Assembly: GCA_049324575.1 (NCBI GenBank) | Contig: JBMONI010000024.1 | Span: 1 to 64,000 of the forward strand | Direction: 5' to 3' | DNA: 64,000 nt | Source: JBMONI01 sp049324575 | GTDB lineage: Bacteria > Omnitrophota > Omnitrophia > Omnitrophales > Aquincolibacteriaceae | Shown here: piece by piece, positions 1-8,856 of the stretch | How the letters are laid out: each line of letters starts with the position of its first letter | Position numbering within the stretch: the first letter of the stretch is position 1 | Notes under the pieces: model-generated | What the model was told of the DNA's origin: nothing | Databases searched by the model: none | What the model saw: only the letters and a program-made list of their open reading frames with translations | Made by a program: the position numbers and the translations under genes

Positions 1-1481
1 AAAAGCGCAAAAAGCCCCCAGACAAGAACGGCCGGGAAGATCAACATTTCCAGGAAGGAAAACTGACGCCACATCCGGACCTTTTGGAAAAGACGAGGGA
101 TCGCCGCCAACGCGATCTGAAAAGTAAAGAACGCCTGCCGGAAGAGGCCATAGAGCACGATCAGAGGACTGATCAGCAAGGCCCCCCACAGGATCGGCCG
201 GCCCGTTTCCCCCTGCCCCCGGAAAAGACCCGCGACCGCTTGGCCGCATTGTTTCGCGAAGGCAATAAAATCGGGGATCTGCTGCTGGTAGCGGACCAAA
301 TCGAGCGAAAAGTGCTCCAGCACCGACTTTAGGATATTTTTAAGGACCGGCGGCAGACAGATCACGGCTCCTTGCAAAAACGGAAAGTTGAGTGTCACGG
401 ACGGCGCCGGCGTCGGCGCACTCCCGAACGCATATTTGCGGATCCCAAAAGCCGTTGCCGCCGTGAGCACCATCAAAAGGAGAACATGCCCCTTGCGTGT
501 CCGCACGCCATCGACACAGGCCGCGACCATGAACGCCCAGAAAAAAACCAGGGCATAAACCGCTTCAATGAGCGGAAGCGGGACCAAAAGAAAACCCGCC
601 AAGACAAGGTTCGCCCTACAACGCCTCTGGACCTCCGCGCCCAGAAGGATCGCGGCTCCCAAAAAGGAAGCCAAAGCGAACATCTGATGCGTATCCATGG
701 AATACATGGTCAGAAGGACCAAAGCAAAACCCAGCCCACGCAGCAAGGGCTCACGGAAAAGGAGCCCGATCCAATGATAGGCGGCCCAGCCCATCAGCAG
801 GAAAAAAAAGACCGGGAGAAGATAATAACGCAAACTCAGAAAATCGATCCCCGTCGCATGGAAGATCATCACCCCAAAGAGATCGGAAAAATAATGATAG
901 GTCAGCGGATAGCCGGCCAGGACCGGCGAGGCCGGAGGAACGCTATGCTCAAGCTCCGACATCACGCTCACTTTCCAGATCATGTCGGAGTAAAAACCGC
1001 GGGAGAGGCGGAGCGCGCCATCCGATTCCCACTGAAATCCTCCAATCATAGGGACCATCTTGAGAGAAAGGAAGGCCGCGAAGAGAAGGATGTTAATCAG
1101 CACGAAACGGCGGGTCGTAGAAACAGCCCTCGACCGTTCACCGCTTCCTTGCGTCCCGGCTTCTCGAGATGCCTCGGTCAGGGCTTTTTGCCGCTTCTTC
1201 AGCACCTTTTGGAAAAGAAGGAAAAGGGGCAGAGGGATGAATGTCCAAGGCATGGAAAAAACCGTTCCCGGGAGCCCCCCCATCCGCAGCCCCCAATAGA
1301 TAAGCGTTGCCGCCGTTGTTCCTGCGAGCAGCGCGAGAAAGATACGGCTTCCTCTCGAAAGACCAGTAGGCAGGAAAAACCCCGCCCCCAGGGCCCCCAG
1401 CGGCCAAAGAACCAAAAGGACAAACCCTAAAAACCGCAAAAAACAGACCCCGAAGGGCAACGGAGAAAAAAGACTATCCAT
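1..1481 (-). CDS. large polytopic membrane protein, 3' end cut by window edge (putative GT-C type glycosyltransferase)
   Basis: An uninterrupted minus-strand frame runs from an ATG at 1481 off the left edge, giving at least 493 residues. About ten hydrophobic segments are visible, starting with FGVCFLRFLGFVLLVLWPLG near residue 12. A periplasmic-looking stretch around residues 165-200 contains YPLTYHYFSDLFG, a pattern like the Tyr/His-rich loop after the first helices of large DUF2298-type and other GT-C membrane glycosyltransferases. The plus-strand frames over the same DNA are Arg/Lys/Gln-rich and have no recognisable domain, so they are shadows. It lies divergent from the radical SAM gene and next to a run of GT-C and GT2 genes, which suggests a role in surface glycan assembly. 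No clear Shine-Dalgarno precedes the ATG. The family call is tentative because the C-terminus is missing. Confidence 0.72.
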   Translation of the reverse strand, partial: MDSLFSPLPFGVCFLRFLGFVLLVLWPLGALGAGFFLPTGLSRGSRIFLALLAGTTAATLIYWGLRMGGLPGTVFSMPWTFIPLPLFLLFQKVLKKRQKALTEASREAGTQGSGERSRAVSTTRRFVLINILLFAAFLSLKMVPMIGGFQWESDGALRLSRGFYSDMIWKVSVMSELEHSVPPASPVLAGYPLTYHYFSDLFGVMIFHATGIDFLSLRYYLLPVFFFLLMGWAAYHWIGLLFREPLLRGLGFALVLLTMYSMDTHQMFALASFLGAAILLGAEVQRRCRANLVLAGFLLVPLPLIEAVYALVFFWAFMVAACVDGVRTRKGHVLLLMVLTAATAFGIRKYAFGSAPTPAPSVTLNFPFLQGAVICLPPVLKNILKSVLEHFSLDLVRYQQQIPDFIAFAKQCGQAVAGLFRGQGETGRPILWGALLISPLIVLYGLFRQAFFTFQIALAAIPRLFQKVRMWRQFSFLEMLIFPAVLVWGLFAL

Positions 1482-1647
1482 GAGCCGAAATGAAATGGTT
1501 CCTTATCTGTGGCATAGCATTTTCGGTTGAATAAGAGTTATTTTATCAAATTTACTCCGGGCAGCCCATACATTCCTCGGCCATTCCTAAGCTGCTTCCA
1601 AGCGCCAGGTTTTAACATTTTCCGATGAGGATTGATGCCCCCTAGGT

Positions 1648-1653
1648 TATAAT
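1648..1653 (+). promoter_or_regulatory. perfect -10 hexamer directly before the radical SAM gene
   Basis: TATAAT lies five bases before the ATG at 1659. With normal -10 spacing, transcription would start at about 1660, so the message would be leaderless. I see no good -35 at 16-18 bp and no Shine-Dalgarno beyond a weak AAGG. The rest of the 177-bp divergent gap (1482-1658) shows nothing else I can support. Confidence 0.4.
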
Positions 1654-1658
1654 AAGGC

Positions 1659-2642
1659 ATGCTCAATTTCTCGATCCCCCGTTTTATCCATGCGGCCGTT
1701 GCCCGGTTCTATCTCAAGAAACCCGAATTGGCAGAGTTCCTGGCGATCCGAATCCCCGATCTCCGGAGCCTGCTCGAGATCCTGGCCAATCGGCTGCACT
1801 ACATCCTGCATTCCCTGCGCGCCCCCAGCATCACGAGCATCCAGTTCGAGCTGACCAACTTCTGCAACCTGCGCTGCACGATGTGCCCGGTCAATAACGG
1901 AATGAAACGGAAGAAAACCTACATGGATTTCGACCTTTTCAAAAAAGTCATGGACGAGAACCCGAACGTCGGATCGGTCCTTCTTTTCTGCTGGGGCGAA
2001 TCGCTGATGCACAAGGAAATATGGAGGTTCTTTGAATATTTCCGAGGCAAAAAAAACCGCGTTTACCTAAGCACAAACGCTGTACTCCTTACCGAAGAAA
2101 CCATGCGCCGCATGCTCGGCGAGAACCTGACGCGCGTAGCGATCTCTCTGGACGGCCTGAAAGAATCCTATGAAAAGATCCGTGGCTACAGCTTTGAAAA
2201 GATCGAAAAGACCTTGCTGCGTTTTATCGAGCTCCGCGACGCCCTGCGCAGCCCCCTGAAGATCGAGATCAACATGGTGATCGATCAGGATACCGAACCT
2301 CTGGTCCCTGAATTTCTAAAACGCTGGGAGGGCAAAGTCGACCGGATTCAGATCCAGCCGGTCATCACCTTCCGCCCTTCCGACACCCGGCGCCGTCCGC
2401 GCTGTTTCGAACCCTGGCGCGGCAATGCTGTGATCCTGGCCGACGGGACCGTCACGACCTGCTGTGTCGACTATGAGGGGGTGTTCAACTTCGGTAATGC
2501 AAGGGACGAAACGCTGGCGAAGATCTGGAATGGCCCCAAAATGAAAGCCTTCCGGGCCTCGCAAAACAAGAGGAAGTGGCATCCGGTCTGTCAAAAATGC
2601 ACGGAGTACTCGACCCGCCTTGTAAACCCTCGGTTCGTCTAA
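1659..2642 (+). CDS. radical SAM protein with SPASM-like C-terminus
   Basis: 327 residues. The radical SAM [4Fe-4S] motif CNLRCTMC (CX3CX2C) is at about residues 70-77, after the typical beta-strand SIQFELTNF. The C-terminal part has further cysteines: CC in the segment after ILADGTVT, then CQKC near the end, with the usual SPASM wording GNARDETLAKIWNG. This fits enzymes that carry one or more auxiliary Fe-S clusters. The substrate cannot be read from sequence. Members near glycan loci often act on sugars, lipids or small peptides. It is monocistronic, convergent with the methyltransferase gene ending at 2677 and divergent from the membrane protein at the left edge. Confidence 0.88.
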   Translation: MLNFSIPRFIHAAVARFYLKKPELAEFLAIRIPDLRSLLEILANRLHYILHSLRAPSITSIQFELTNFCNLRCTMCPVNNGMKRKKTYMDFDLFKKVMDENPNVGSVLLFCWGESLMHKEIWRFFEYFRGKKNRVYLSTNAVLLTEETMRRMLGENLTRVAISLDGLKESYEKIRGYSFEKIEKTLLRFIELRDALRSPLKIEINMVIDQDTEPLVPEFLKRWEGKVDRIQIQPVITFRPSDTRRRPRCFEPWRGNAVILADGTVTTCCVDYEGVFNFGNARDETLAKIWNGPKMKAFRASQNKRKWHPVCQKCTEYSTRLVNPRFV

Positions 2643-2676
2643 AGGGTCCCTTTTCCCTTCTTCCCACGATCCCGGA

Positions 2677-3450
2677 TCACTGCTTCGTGAGTTCCACGGT
2701 CATAAAAAGACCGACGAGAGGGTTCAAAAATGCGGTGAGCCATTCGAGCCCCTTGACCGCTCCATAGGCGGACCCCGGAAGCATCTGGCGAAGCGTAAAC
2801 CCGCCGCTGATCAAATACCGCAACGGCGTATGGTAGACCACACGGTCGAGACGGAAGTTCGGGAAATCCCGTTTGAAGACTTCGAGGTCCCGGACAAAAA
2901 CGATCCAGGGCAGCGCCCCATTAGCCGAGCTGAGCGGCCCTCCCGAACTGAGCTCCCATCCGGCATTCGGATCGAACGGTTCATGATGAAAACGCTGATA
3001 GATGAAACGGCCTCCGGGCGTATTGGCCGGCTCGATCACCACGATCTTTCCTCCCGGCTTCAGGCAGCGGTCCGCCTCGCTCAGGAACCGCCGCACCTCC
3101 GGAAGGTGGTGGAAAACATCCACCATAAAAAAGGCATCGACCGCACGGTCCTCGAAGGGCATTTCGAGCGCCGAAAAACAATAATCCAGTCCCGGGAGTT
3201 TCAACACGTCCGAAGTCCGGATCGAGGGGAACAACTCTTGGATGAACCCCCCGCCGCTCCCAAGTTCGACACAAAATTTTCGATCGAGGTCCGGCACCGC
3301 CGCTTCAAAGGTCCGGTAAAAATCGATATAGAGCGCTTTCAGAAAGGATTTTTTCTGAAGGATCGAGCGATGGAGCAAGGTGGTTTCAGGCGCGTTGAGG
3401 TCCGTGAGGGATGAGGTCTCAGGCAGTTTAAGCCGATCGAAGAATCCCAT
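2677..3450 (-). CDS. class I SAM-dependent methyltransferase
   Basis: 257 residues from the ATG at 3450. The frame is open further upstream, but that extension runs through the preceding gene and reads as low-complexity shadow. Motif I is CVELGSGGGF near residue 70. The motif around FFMVDVFHHLPEVRRFL and the following CLKPGGKIVVIEPANTPGG is the standard methyltransf_11 pattern. It starts 5 bases after the stop of the methyltransferase-GT2 fusion gene, so the two are probably co-translated. It is the last gene of the minus-strand run and most likely modifies a sugar or lipid intermediate of the glycan pathway. The acceptor is unknown. Confidence 0.85.
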   Translation of the reverse strand: MGFFDRLKLPETSSLTDLNAPETTLLHRSILQKKSFLKALYIDFYRTFEAAVPDLDRKFCVELGSGGGFIQELFPSIRTSDVLKLPGLDYCFSALEMPFEDRAVDAFFMVDVFHHLPEVRRFLSEADRCLKPGGKIVVIEPANTPGGRFIYQRFHHEPFDPNAGWELSSGGPLSSANGALPWIVFVRDLEVFKRDFPNFRLDRVVYHTPLRYLISGGFTLRQMLPGSAYGAVKGLEWLTAFLNPLVGLFMTVELTKQ

Positions 3451-3455
3451 AGGCT

Positions 3456-4889
3456 CTAGACGAATTTGAGCTTGCGCATGGCCACCCAGCACATCTTCAA
3501 AAGCAGCCATCCGTGCGCAAAGCGCCGGATCTTGGTCGTGCCGTAAACCCGCTCGCGATACCGGATCGGAAGCTCGACGATCTTGAGGTTGAGTTTGCTT
3601 GCCCCGAACAGCAGGTCGAAATCCCCGAAGGGATCGAAATCCCCGAAATAAACCCGGCCTTCCTTGATCTTTTGGTAATTCGCGCGGCTCACGACCTTGG
3701 TCCCGCAAAGCGTGTCCGTGAACCGCTGGTCCAGAAGAAAGGAGAACGCCATGCCGAAAAATTTATTCCCGAGAAGATTGAGGAACCGCATGGCTTGCTT
3801 TTCCATGGGATAGACCAGCCGGCTTCCGCTGATAAACTCTCCTTTGCCCTCGACATAGGCGGCAAAGAATTTGGAGAGATCTTCCGGAGGGACGGTCAGG
3901 TCCGCGTCGAGAATCATCAGCAGGTCCCCTTGCGCGGCCTCAAAGCCCATTTTCACCGCATCGTATTTACCTTTGGGGTCATGCTGTTGGATCAGCCGTA
4001 TTTTTCTCGCGGGATATTCCTTCTGCATCCGCTGGATCTCCTCCAGGGTCCCGTCGGTCGAAGCGCCATCCACAAAAATAATCTCCGTCTCGCGTCCCAT
4101 CGGAGCCGTCCGGGTCACGGCATCCGCGATATTGTCCTTTTCATTGCGGCAAGGCACAATGACACTGCAAGAGATCTGCTTGGGGTCCTTGGATTTCGTC
4201 CTCGGCTTGGCAATGACCCATTCCACCAGGCAAAGATTGCGGATCCAGGGCAGGCGCGCGAACACACGGTTCACAAGCGGCGTCAGGACCGGAATGTCCA
4301 TGGGAAGCAGGATCTGATACCCCTTCTTTACCACTTCAAACCCGGCCAAGTAGAGAAGATTCTGGATGTCCTGGAGCGGAAGCCAGTTGAGCTCAGGCTG
4401 CGGCATGCGGAGCTGGAAAATCTCGAGCAACTTCAGGATCGGCTGCCACAGATAATTGTAGTAGGTAATGATCAAGCGGCTTGAATCGGTCGTGACTTTT
4501 CTGACCTCTTCGAAGGCCTTTTGGACATCGGGTAAATAGCCGATCGTATCCGCCAGGATCACGAACTCGAAAGGCTCGACGGACGGAAGGGCCTGCGCAT
4601 CCGCAACGCGGAACTCCACGCCGGGAAATTTTTGCCGCGCCAAGTCGACCAGCTTGGTGCTGATATCGATCCCCAGAGTGCGACGGCCTTTCAACGAAGC
4701 AAGGGTCTCCCCCATCCCGCAGCCAACATCCAGGACCGTGCTTCCCGGAGGGATATGATAAGCCATGAATTTACGGATCGCATCGTGATAGAACTGGCTG
4801 CGGCGAGCCCAGGATTCCCTCAAGGGGGCATATCGGTTAAAATGTTCCGCGATCGTTTCGGTCTTCAAAAAAGATCTCCTGCCCCGCAA
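3456..4889 (-). CDS. bifunctional methyltransferase-glycosyltransferase family 2 fusion
   Basis: 477 residues with two complete domains. Residues 1-225 are a class I SAM methyltransferase with motif I DVGCGMG at 54-60 and the acidic turn LGIDIS following. Residues about 237-477 are a GT2 domain that begins SCSVIVPCRNEKDNI, with the nucleotide-binding ILDADLT segment near residue 325 and a DPM1-like C-terminal part (GDFDPFGDFDLLFGASKL, then IPIRYRERVYGTTKI-like wording). The fold suggests transfer of a sugar to a polyprenyl phosphate at the cytoplasmic membrane, coupled with methylation. The linker is continuous with no stop or frameshift. Which glycan receives the methyl group is not visible. 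Confidence 0.88.
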   Translation of the reverse strand: MRGRRSFLKTETIAEHFNRYAPLRESWARRSQFYHDAIRKFMAYHIPPGSTVLDVGCGMGETLASLKGRRTLGIDISTKLVDLARQKFPGVEFRVADAQALPSVEPFEFVILADTIGYLPDVQKAFEEVRKVTTDSSRLIITYYNYLWQPILKLLEIFQLRMPQPELNWLPLQDIQNLLYLAGFEVVKKGYQILLPMDIPVLTPLVNRVFARLPWIRNLCLVEWVIAKPRTKSKDPKQISCSVIVPCRNEKDNIADAVTRTAPMGRETEIIFVDGASTDGTLEEIQRMQKEYPARKIRLIQQHDPKGKYDAVKMGFEAAQGDLLMILDADLTVPPEDLSKFFAAYVEGKGEFISGSRLVYPMEKQAMRFLNLLGNKFFGMAFSFLLDQRFTDTLCGTKVVSRANYQKIKEGRVYFGDFDPFGDFDLLFGASKLNLKIVELPIRYRERVYGTTKIRRFAHGWLLLKMCWVAMRKLKFV

Positions 4890-4937
4890 ACGAGGCCATG
4901 GTCTTTCAACGAAAAATCTAAAAAAGGGAAAAGAATT

Positions 4938-7346
4938 TTATCTGTTTCCATGCCTGCTGTCACTACGATTCCATAAAGCTCGCCAGAAAGAGTACCGGAA
5001 TTCTACGAGATGTTCGCCCGCCGCCGGAATCCGGACCGCTCTGAAAAGCCCCAAGGCCTTCTCGACCGGGATCTCTTGGCCGTCTAAAAAAGCCTGCCAT
5101 CCCGGGAAAAAAGTCGAAGGCACCACGAAAAATCCTGCGCTGTCCGTCCGGATCTGCCATCGCTCGTTCTGAGCGTTCACGGACCGTTCGAGGATCTCCA
5201 TCACAGCCGCGTTTTTTTCCTGCGGAACGATCCCGGACCCCGGTCCCTCGCCTCTCACGAACAATAAAGAACGGGCCGGATCAAACCCGGGGGCCATGAG
5301 GGCCTCCCTGAGATCCGCCCATTTCTCCATGACCCGATACTGCGTCACGAACGACGCGCCTCCGCTGGCCGACGGATTCGCATACAAACATTCGCCCCGT
5401 AAAGGATCTTTCGCCCGGAGGGGAAGCCCCAGCGTTGGGAGTTCATAGGGAGACAGGACATGGCTCACATCCAGGAAATCGAGCAAGGGCTTCCGCTCAC
5501 GAACAAAATTCTCCTCGGACATAAAAACCTTCACCGAATCATTGACGCTGCCCAGGAGACCAATGCTTTCATAATAGCGGCTCATGACAAGCGGCGAATA
5601 AAATCCAAGATCGCTGAAACCAAGCAGCATATTCGTGCTCGGATAGACCGACAGGCCCCCTTCGGGAACGCGGTAACTGAAAACCCGGCGGATCTCCCCC
5701 CGTGCGGCCCCGCTTCGCAAACTTTTCACGACCGGGTTCTCGGGTAAAAGCTCTCGGTAAGCCGCCATATCGAGCCGAACCCCCCAAGGCGAGATCGCGT
5801 AAAGATCAACAAGGACCAAGGCAAGGATCCCCCATTTCCAGGAACGGCTCTTCATCTCCGATCGTGTGATCAGTTTTGCCAAAAGCAAACTCCCAAAACA
5901 AAGGATCAGGGGGATCAAGGTCCGTGGATTCTGAGGCGCCAAAGCTTCCTTGATCTGCTGGATCACGCTCCCGATCCGGGACAAATAGTGTTCTAACGGA
6001 TGAGGATGCCCGTAATGGTGGAAAATAAAGTTCCGGATCAGCCATTCCCCGGCGGTTTCCAGGGGGCCGGGATAAAAAAGGATCAGGAAATAAACCCCGA
6101 CATAAACGAGAAGCAAGCTGGCGATAAAGACCGTAAAACCGCGGGCGGCCTTGCGGCTCACACGCGACATCAGGTCCGGATCTTTGTTCCCCGGGGTGGT
6201 GAGTTCAGAAAATCCGATCGCTGCAAGAATCGCCCCCCCCATGCAAATGAACACGATGAATTTAGACGGGATCCGGAACACATAAAGATGGGTCAGTTTG
6301 ATCCAGGCGACATAAAGAGGGCTCCAGCGCCCGAGGGCGAATAAAAAGAAGAAGATCATGAGGACCGTCCAGGAAAGGACCCAGGGACGATAAGCTTTTT
6401 CTCCCGCCGCAAAAGCTCGGAAAATGAAATAGATCGGAAAAATCCCCAGATATAAGCTGCTCGCCCGGAAAAATGTCCGGATCCCGTGGAAAAGACAGGT
6501 CATGATCACGAACGGCGACAGGGATCCCGTGTAAGCGAACTCCGGCTCCACCTGCGCTCGGTTCGAAAGAATGGCAAGCCGGAAGGTAAGCAGAAGCTGC
6601 GGCGCCGCGATCAAGAACCCGATCGCAACACCGGCGGCGACCCCTCTCAGCACCCGCAGCTTGTCGATCAAGGTCATTCCGGAATCCGGGAGAAAGATCC
6701 TTACGAATACATACACGACAAAGAAAAAGAGACAGAAAAAAGCGATCTGCAGATACCCGGCAAGGAGCGACAGCCCCGTACAGACCGCGATCGCGAATAA
6801 ATGCCGCAAAGCCCTGCGTTCCAGATAGGATTCGAAAAAATAAAGCCCCCAAGGGAGCCATGCGATTGTTTTCAGCGACGTGATGTTGTAGTAAGCTCCA
6901 CCGTAAGCGGACCCGAAGAGAAACAGGACGCTGCCGAGAAAACTCCCCCACAGGTTCAAGCCGATCTTCCGGCAATAAAGATAGAGCCCGAGCCCCGAGA
7001 CCGCAAAATGCAGGATCGGAAGATAGGCATAGGCGGTATTGACCGGCAGCAGAACCGCCAGGATCAGATTGGGCAGATAAAAAACACCGATTTGCCCTTC
7101 GGCCGCGATCGGAAATCCCGCATGGACCCAAGGCGTCCAAAACGGAAGATATCCCGCGCGAAGGGACTGGGCCAGAAGACAGAACCACGGATAATGTTGC
7201 TGCCCATGGTCCCCGGTCAGGAACGCTTCCTTGACCAGAAAAAGACCGGGGTAGAATATGAACAAAAGCAGGAGCAAAGCGCCAGACACAATGGTCTTTT
7301 CATAACGGATCCGGCCGGCGAAAGCATTGGACGATGTGGATTTCAT
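4938..7346 (-). CDS. YfhO-family polytopic membrane protein
   Basis: 802 residues from the ATG at 7346, which overlaps the upstream methyltransferase stop as ATGA. The longer open frame to 7496 lies inside that gene and is rejected as the start. About a dozen transmembrane helices are followed by a soluble C-terminal domain. The N-terminal loop GDHGQQHYPWFCLLAQSLR and PFWTPWVHAGFPIAAEGQIG match the bacterial YfhO/GT-C pattern (acidic loop, then a PxWxPxxxxGxP motif). YfhO proteins are implicated in glycosylating lipoteichoic acid or other envelope polymers with polyprenyl-linked sugars. By family and context it is a membrane glycosyltransferase; the acceptor is unknown. Confidence 0.82.
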   Translation of the reverse strand: MKSTSSNAFAGRIRYEKTIVSGALLLLLFIFYPGLFLVKEAFLTGDHGQQHYPWFCLLAQSLRAGYLPFWTPWVHAGFPIAAEGQIGVFYLPNLILAVLLPVNTAYAYLPILHFAVSGLGLYLYCRKIGLNLWGSFLGSVLFLFGSAYGGAYYNITSLKTIAWLPWGLYFFESYLERRALRHLFAIAVCTGLSLLAGYLQIAFFCLFFFVVYVFVRIFLPDSGMTLIDKLRVLRGVAAGVAIGFLIAAPQLLLTFRLAILSNRAQVEPEFAYTGSLSPFVIMTCLFHGIRTFFRASSLYLGIFPIYFIFRAFAAGEKAYRPWVLSWTVLMIFFFLFALGRWSPLYVAWIKLTHLYVFRIPSKFIVFICMGGAILAAIGFSELTTPGNKDPDLMSRVSRKAARGFTVFIASLLLVYVGVYFLILFYPGPLETAGEWLIRNFIFHHYGHPHPLEHYLSRIGSVIQQIKEALAPQNPRTLIPLILCFGSLLLAKLITRSEMKSRSWKWGILALVLVDLYAISPWGVRLDMAAYRELLPENPVVKSLRSGAARGEIRRVFSYRVPEGGLSVYPSTNMLLGFSDLGFYSPLVMSRYYESIGLLGSVNDSVKVFMSEENFVRERKPLLDFLDVSHVLSPYELPTLGLPLRAKDPLRGECLYANPSASGGASFVTQYRVMEKWADLREALMAPGFDPARSLLFVRGEGPGSGIVPQEKNAAVMEILERSVNAQNERWQIRTDSAGFFVVPSTFFPGWQAFLDGQEIPVEKALGLFRAVRIPAAGEHLVEFRYSFWRALWNRSDSRHGNR

Positions 7347-8086
7347 AACGGTTTCTCGGCAAGGACCAGCATTTCGTGCCCTCGGGACAAAGCATTCCGG
7401 AAAAACCGGAATTGCCCCCAATAGACTAAGGCCCAGAGCCATGTCGCCCGCGAAAGCCGATCCGTCCAGGCCCCGCCGGACCAAGCATTCCGGCAAGTGC
7501 TTTGCAGGGTCCGCGTCGTCGGATCTTCCTTCGGATCGTAAGCGGGTTTTTTAAAGCAGGTATAAAGGCGGCGAAGTCCCCAGAAAACCGGAAAAGTGAA
7601 ATCCCAAAAAAGAATGGGCCGGAGCCCGGCCTTTTCGATCTTCTGCCGCAAGGCTCCAGCATCGTATCGGCGCACATGGCCGTAGAAATCATCGTCCCAG
7701 CGCCACTCACTGGGATTACTCGGAACCGCAAGAACCAATTTACCTCCCGGCTCTAACCGTTCTTGGACCGCACGGAGGACTTTGTCATCCTCCTCCAAAT
7801 GCTCCAGCACATCCAGCATGAGCACAGACCGATACTGCTCGCGCTCCTCCAGGACGGAGCGCTGTTCTATGCGCACCGGATTCCCGAGAAGACGGACGCG
7901 GGCCTGAGCGATCGCCTCCGGAGAAACATCGATCGCCTTCCCTTCCCATCCTTTTTGAGCAAGGAAAGCGCTGACATCCCCTTGCCCGCAGCCCACATCA
8001 AGGAAAGGCGATCCGATCCCGTAGCGATCGATCATGCGATCGAGGCAATAGAAGATATACCGTTTTAATGGGATGAAATTGGCCAC
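7343..8086 (-). CDS. class I SAM-dependent methyltransferase
   Basis: 247 residues starting at a GTG (8086), 11 bases after the stop of the upstream GT2 gene. Motif I is FLDVGCGQGDVSAFL near residue 28. Motif II/III wording VLMLDVLEHLEEDDKVLRA and LEPGGKLVLAVPS is typical of methyltransf_23. The middle contains FYGHVRRYD, a pattern common in methyltransferases of glycan clusters. It is translationally coupled to the YfhO gene through a 4-bp overlap. The substrate is not known. No Shine-Dalgarno is evident, in keeping with translation by coupling from the upstream GT2. Confidence 0.85.
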   Translation of the reverse strand: MANFIPLKRYIFYCLDRMIDRYGIGSPFLDVGCGQGDVSAFLAQKGWEGKAIDVSPEAIAQARVRLLGNPVRIEQRSVLEEREQYRSVLMLDVLEHLEEDDKVLRAVQERLEPGGKLVLAVPSNPSEWRWDDDFYGHVRRYDAGALRQKIEKAGLRPILFWDFTFPVFWGLRRLYTCFKKPAYDPKEDPTTRTLQSTCRNAWSGGAWTDRLSRATWLWALVYWGQFRFFRNALSRGHEMLVLAEKPL

Positions 8087-8097
8087 AAGTCGGTCAA

Positions 8098-8850
8098 CTA
8101 AGGCTTTTGCGATTCAAACATCGGAAAATGAAAAAGGCCGGTTGATTGGAGCAGAAATTTCATCATAACACTGAGGCAGCCGAGCCCATATTCCAAGCTC
8201 CTTGTGAAATTAATCGAGGAAGCATCCGGAAAATACCGGGTCGGAATAGGAATATCCCCGATCTTGAATCCGTGGTAGACCGCCTGCGCTAGGAATTCGG
8301 TATCAAAGATGAAATCGTCCGAATTGAGCCGGTAATGGATCTTCTCGAGCACTTCGCGCCGGTAGACCCGGAATCCCGAGTGGAAGTCCCCAAGGTTTTG
8401 TCCCAGAACGATATTTTCAAAGGCCGTCAAAAACCGGTTGGAAATGTACTTATAGACCGGCATCCCCCCTTCCAGGGTTTCTTTCCGGGTGCGGATCCTG
8501 GAGCCGATCACAATGTCACAAATGCCTTTTTGCAGAAACCCGACCGCAAAAGGGATCACCCGGGGATCATACTGGTAATCGGGATGCACCATCACAATGA
8601 TCCCCGCGCCCCGGGTTAGGGCCTCTTCATAGCAGCTTTTCTGGTTGGCCCCATAGCCCCGGTTCTCAGGATGCTCGATCACGGTTAATCCGAGCTTTTT
8701 GGCGAGCGCCACGGTCCCGTCATGGCTATGATCATCGCACAAAATGATCTCATCCACCGTACCCTTCGGGATGTCCTGGACGGTTTTCTCGAGGGTCTTT
8801 TCCGCATTATAAGCGGGCATGATCACAATGATCTTCTCGTGTTTTTCCAT
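8098..8850 (-). CDS. family 2 glycosyltransferase, DPM1-like (polyprenyl-phosphate sugar synthase)
   Basis: 250 residues. It begins IIVIMPAYNAEKTLEKTV. The acidic nucleotide-binding element is DEIILCDDHSHDGT, and the usual DxD position reads HPDYQY. The fold continues with IVIGSRIRTRKETLEGGMP and GDFHSGFRVYRREVLEKI, as in GT2 enzymes that make dolichyl/undecaprenyl-phosphate monosaccharides. A GAGG Shine-Dalgarno sits before the ATG, 6 bases after the preceding stop. The product would feed the neighbouring GT-C proteins, which use lipid-phosphate sugars in the periplasm. The sugar transferred is unknown. Confidence 0.86.
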   Translation of the reverse strand: MEKHEKIIVIMPAYNAEKTLEKTVQDIPKGTVDEIILCDDHSHDGTVALAKKLGLTVIEHPENRGYGANQKSCYEEALTRGAGIIVMVHPDYQYDPRVIPFAVGFLQKGICDIVIGSRIRTRKETLEGGMPVYKYISNRFLTAFENIVLGQNLGDFHSGFRVYRREVLEKIHYRLNSDDFIFDTEFLAQAVYHGFKIGDIPIPTRYFPDASSINFTRSLEYGLGCLSVMMKFLLQSTGLFHFPMFESQKP

Positions 8851-8856
8851 TAGGCC

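Noticed and set aside
372..1430. 352-residue plus-strand frame at the left edge
   Set aside because: Arg/Lys/Gln-rich with no domain; it is the shadow of the minus-strand membrane protein that reads off the edge.
2641..2660. Terminator between the radical SAM and methyltransferase genes
   Set aside because: Only an AAGGG/CCCTT pair with a one-base loop; too small to form a hairpin terminator.
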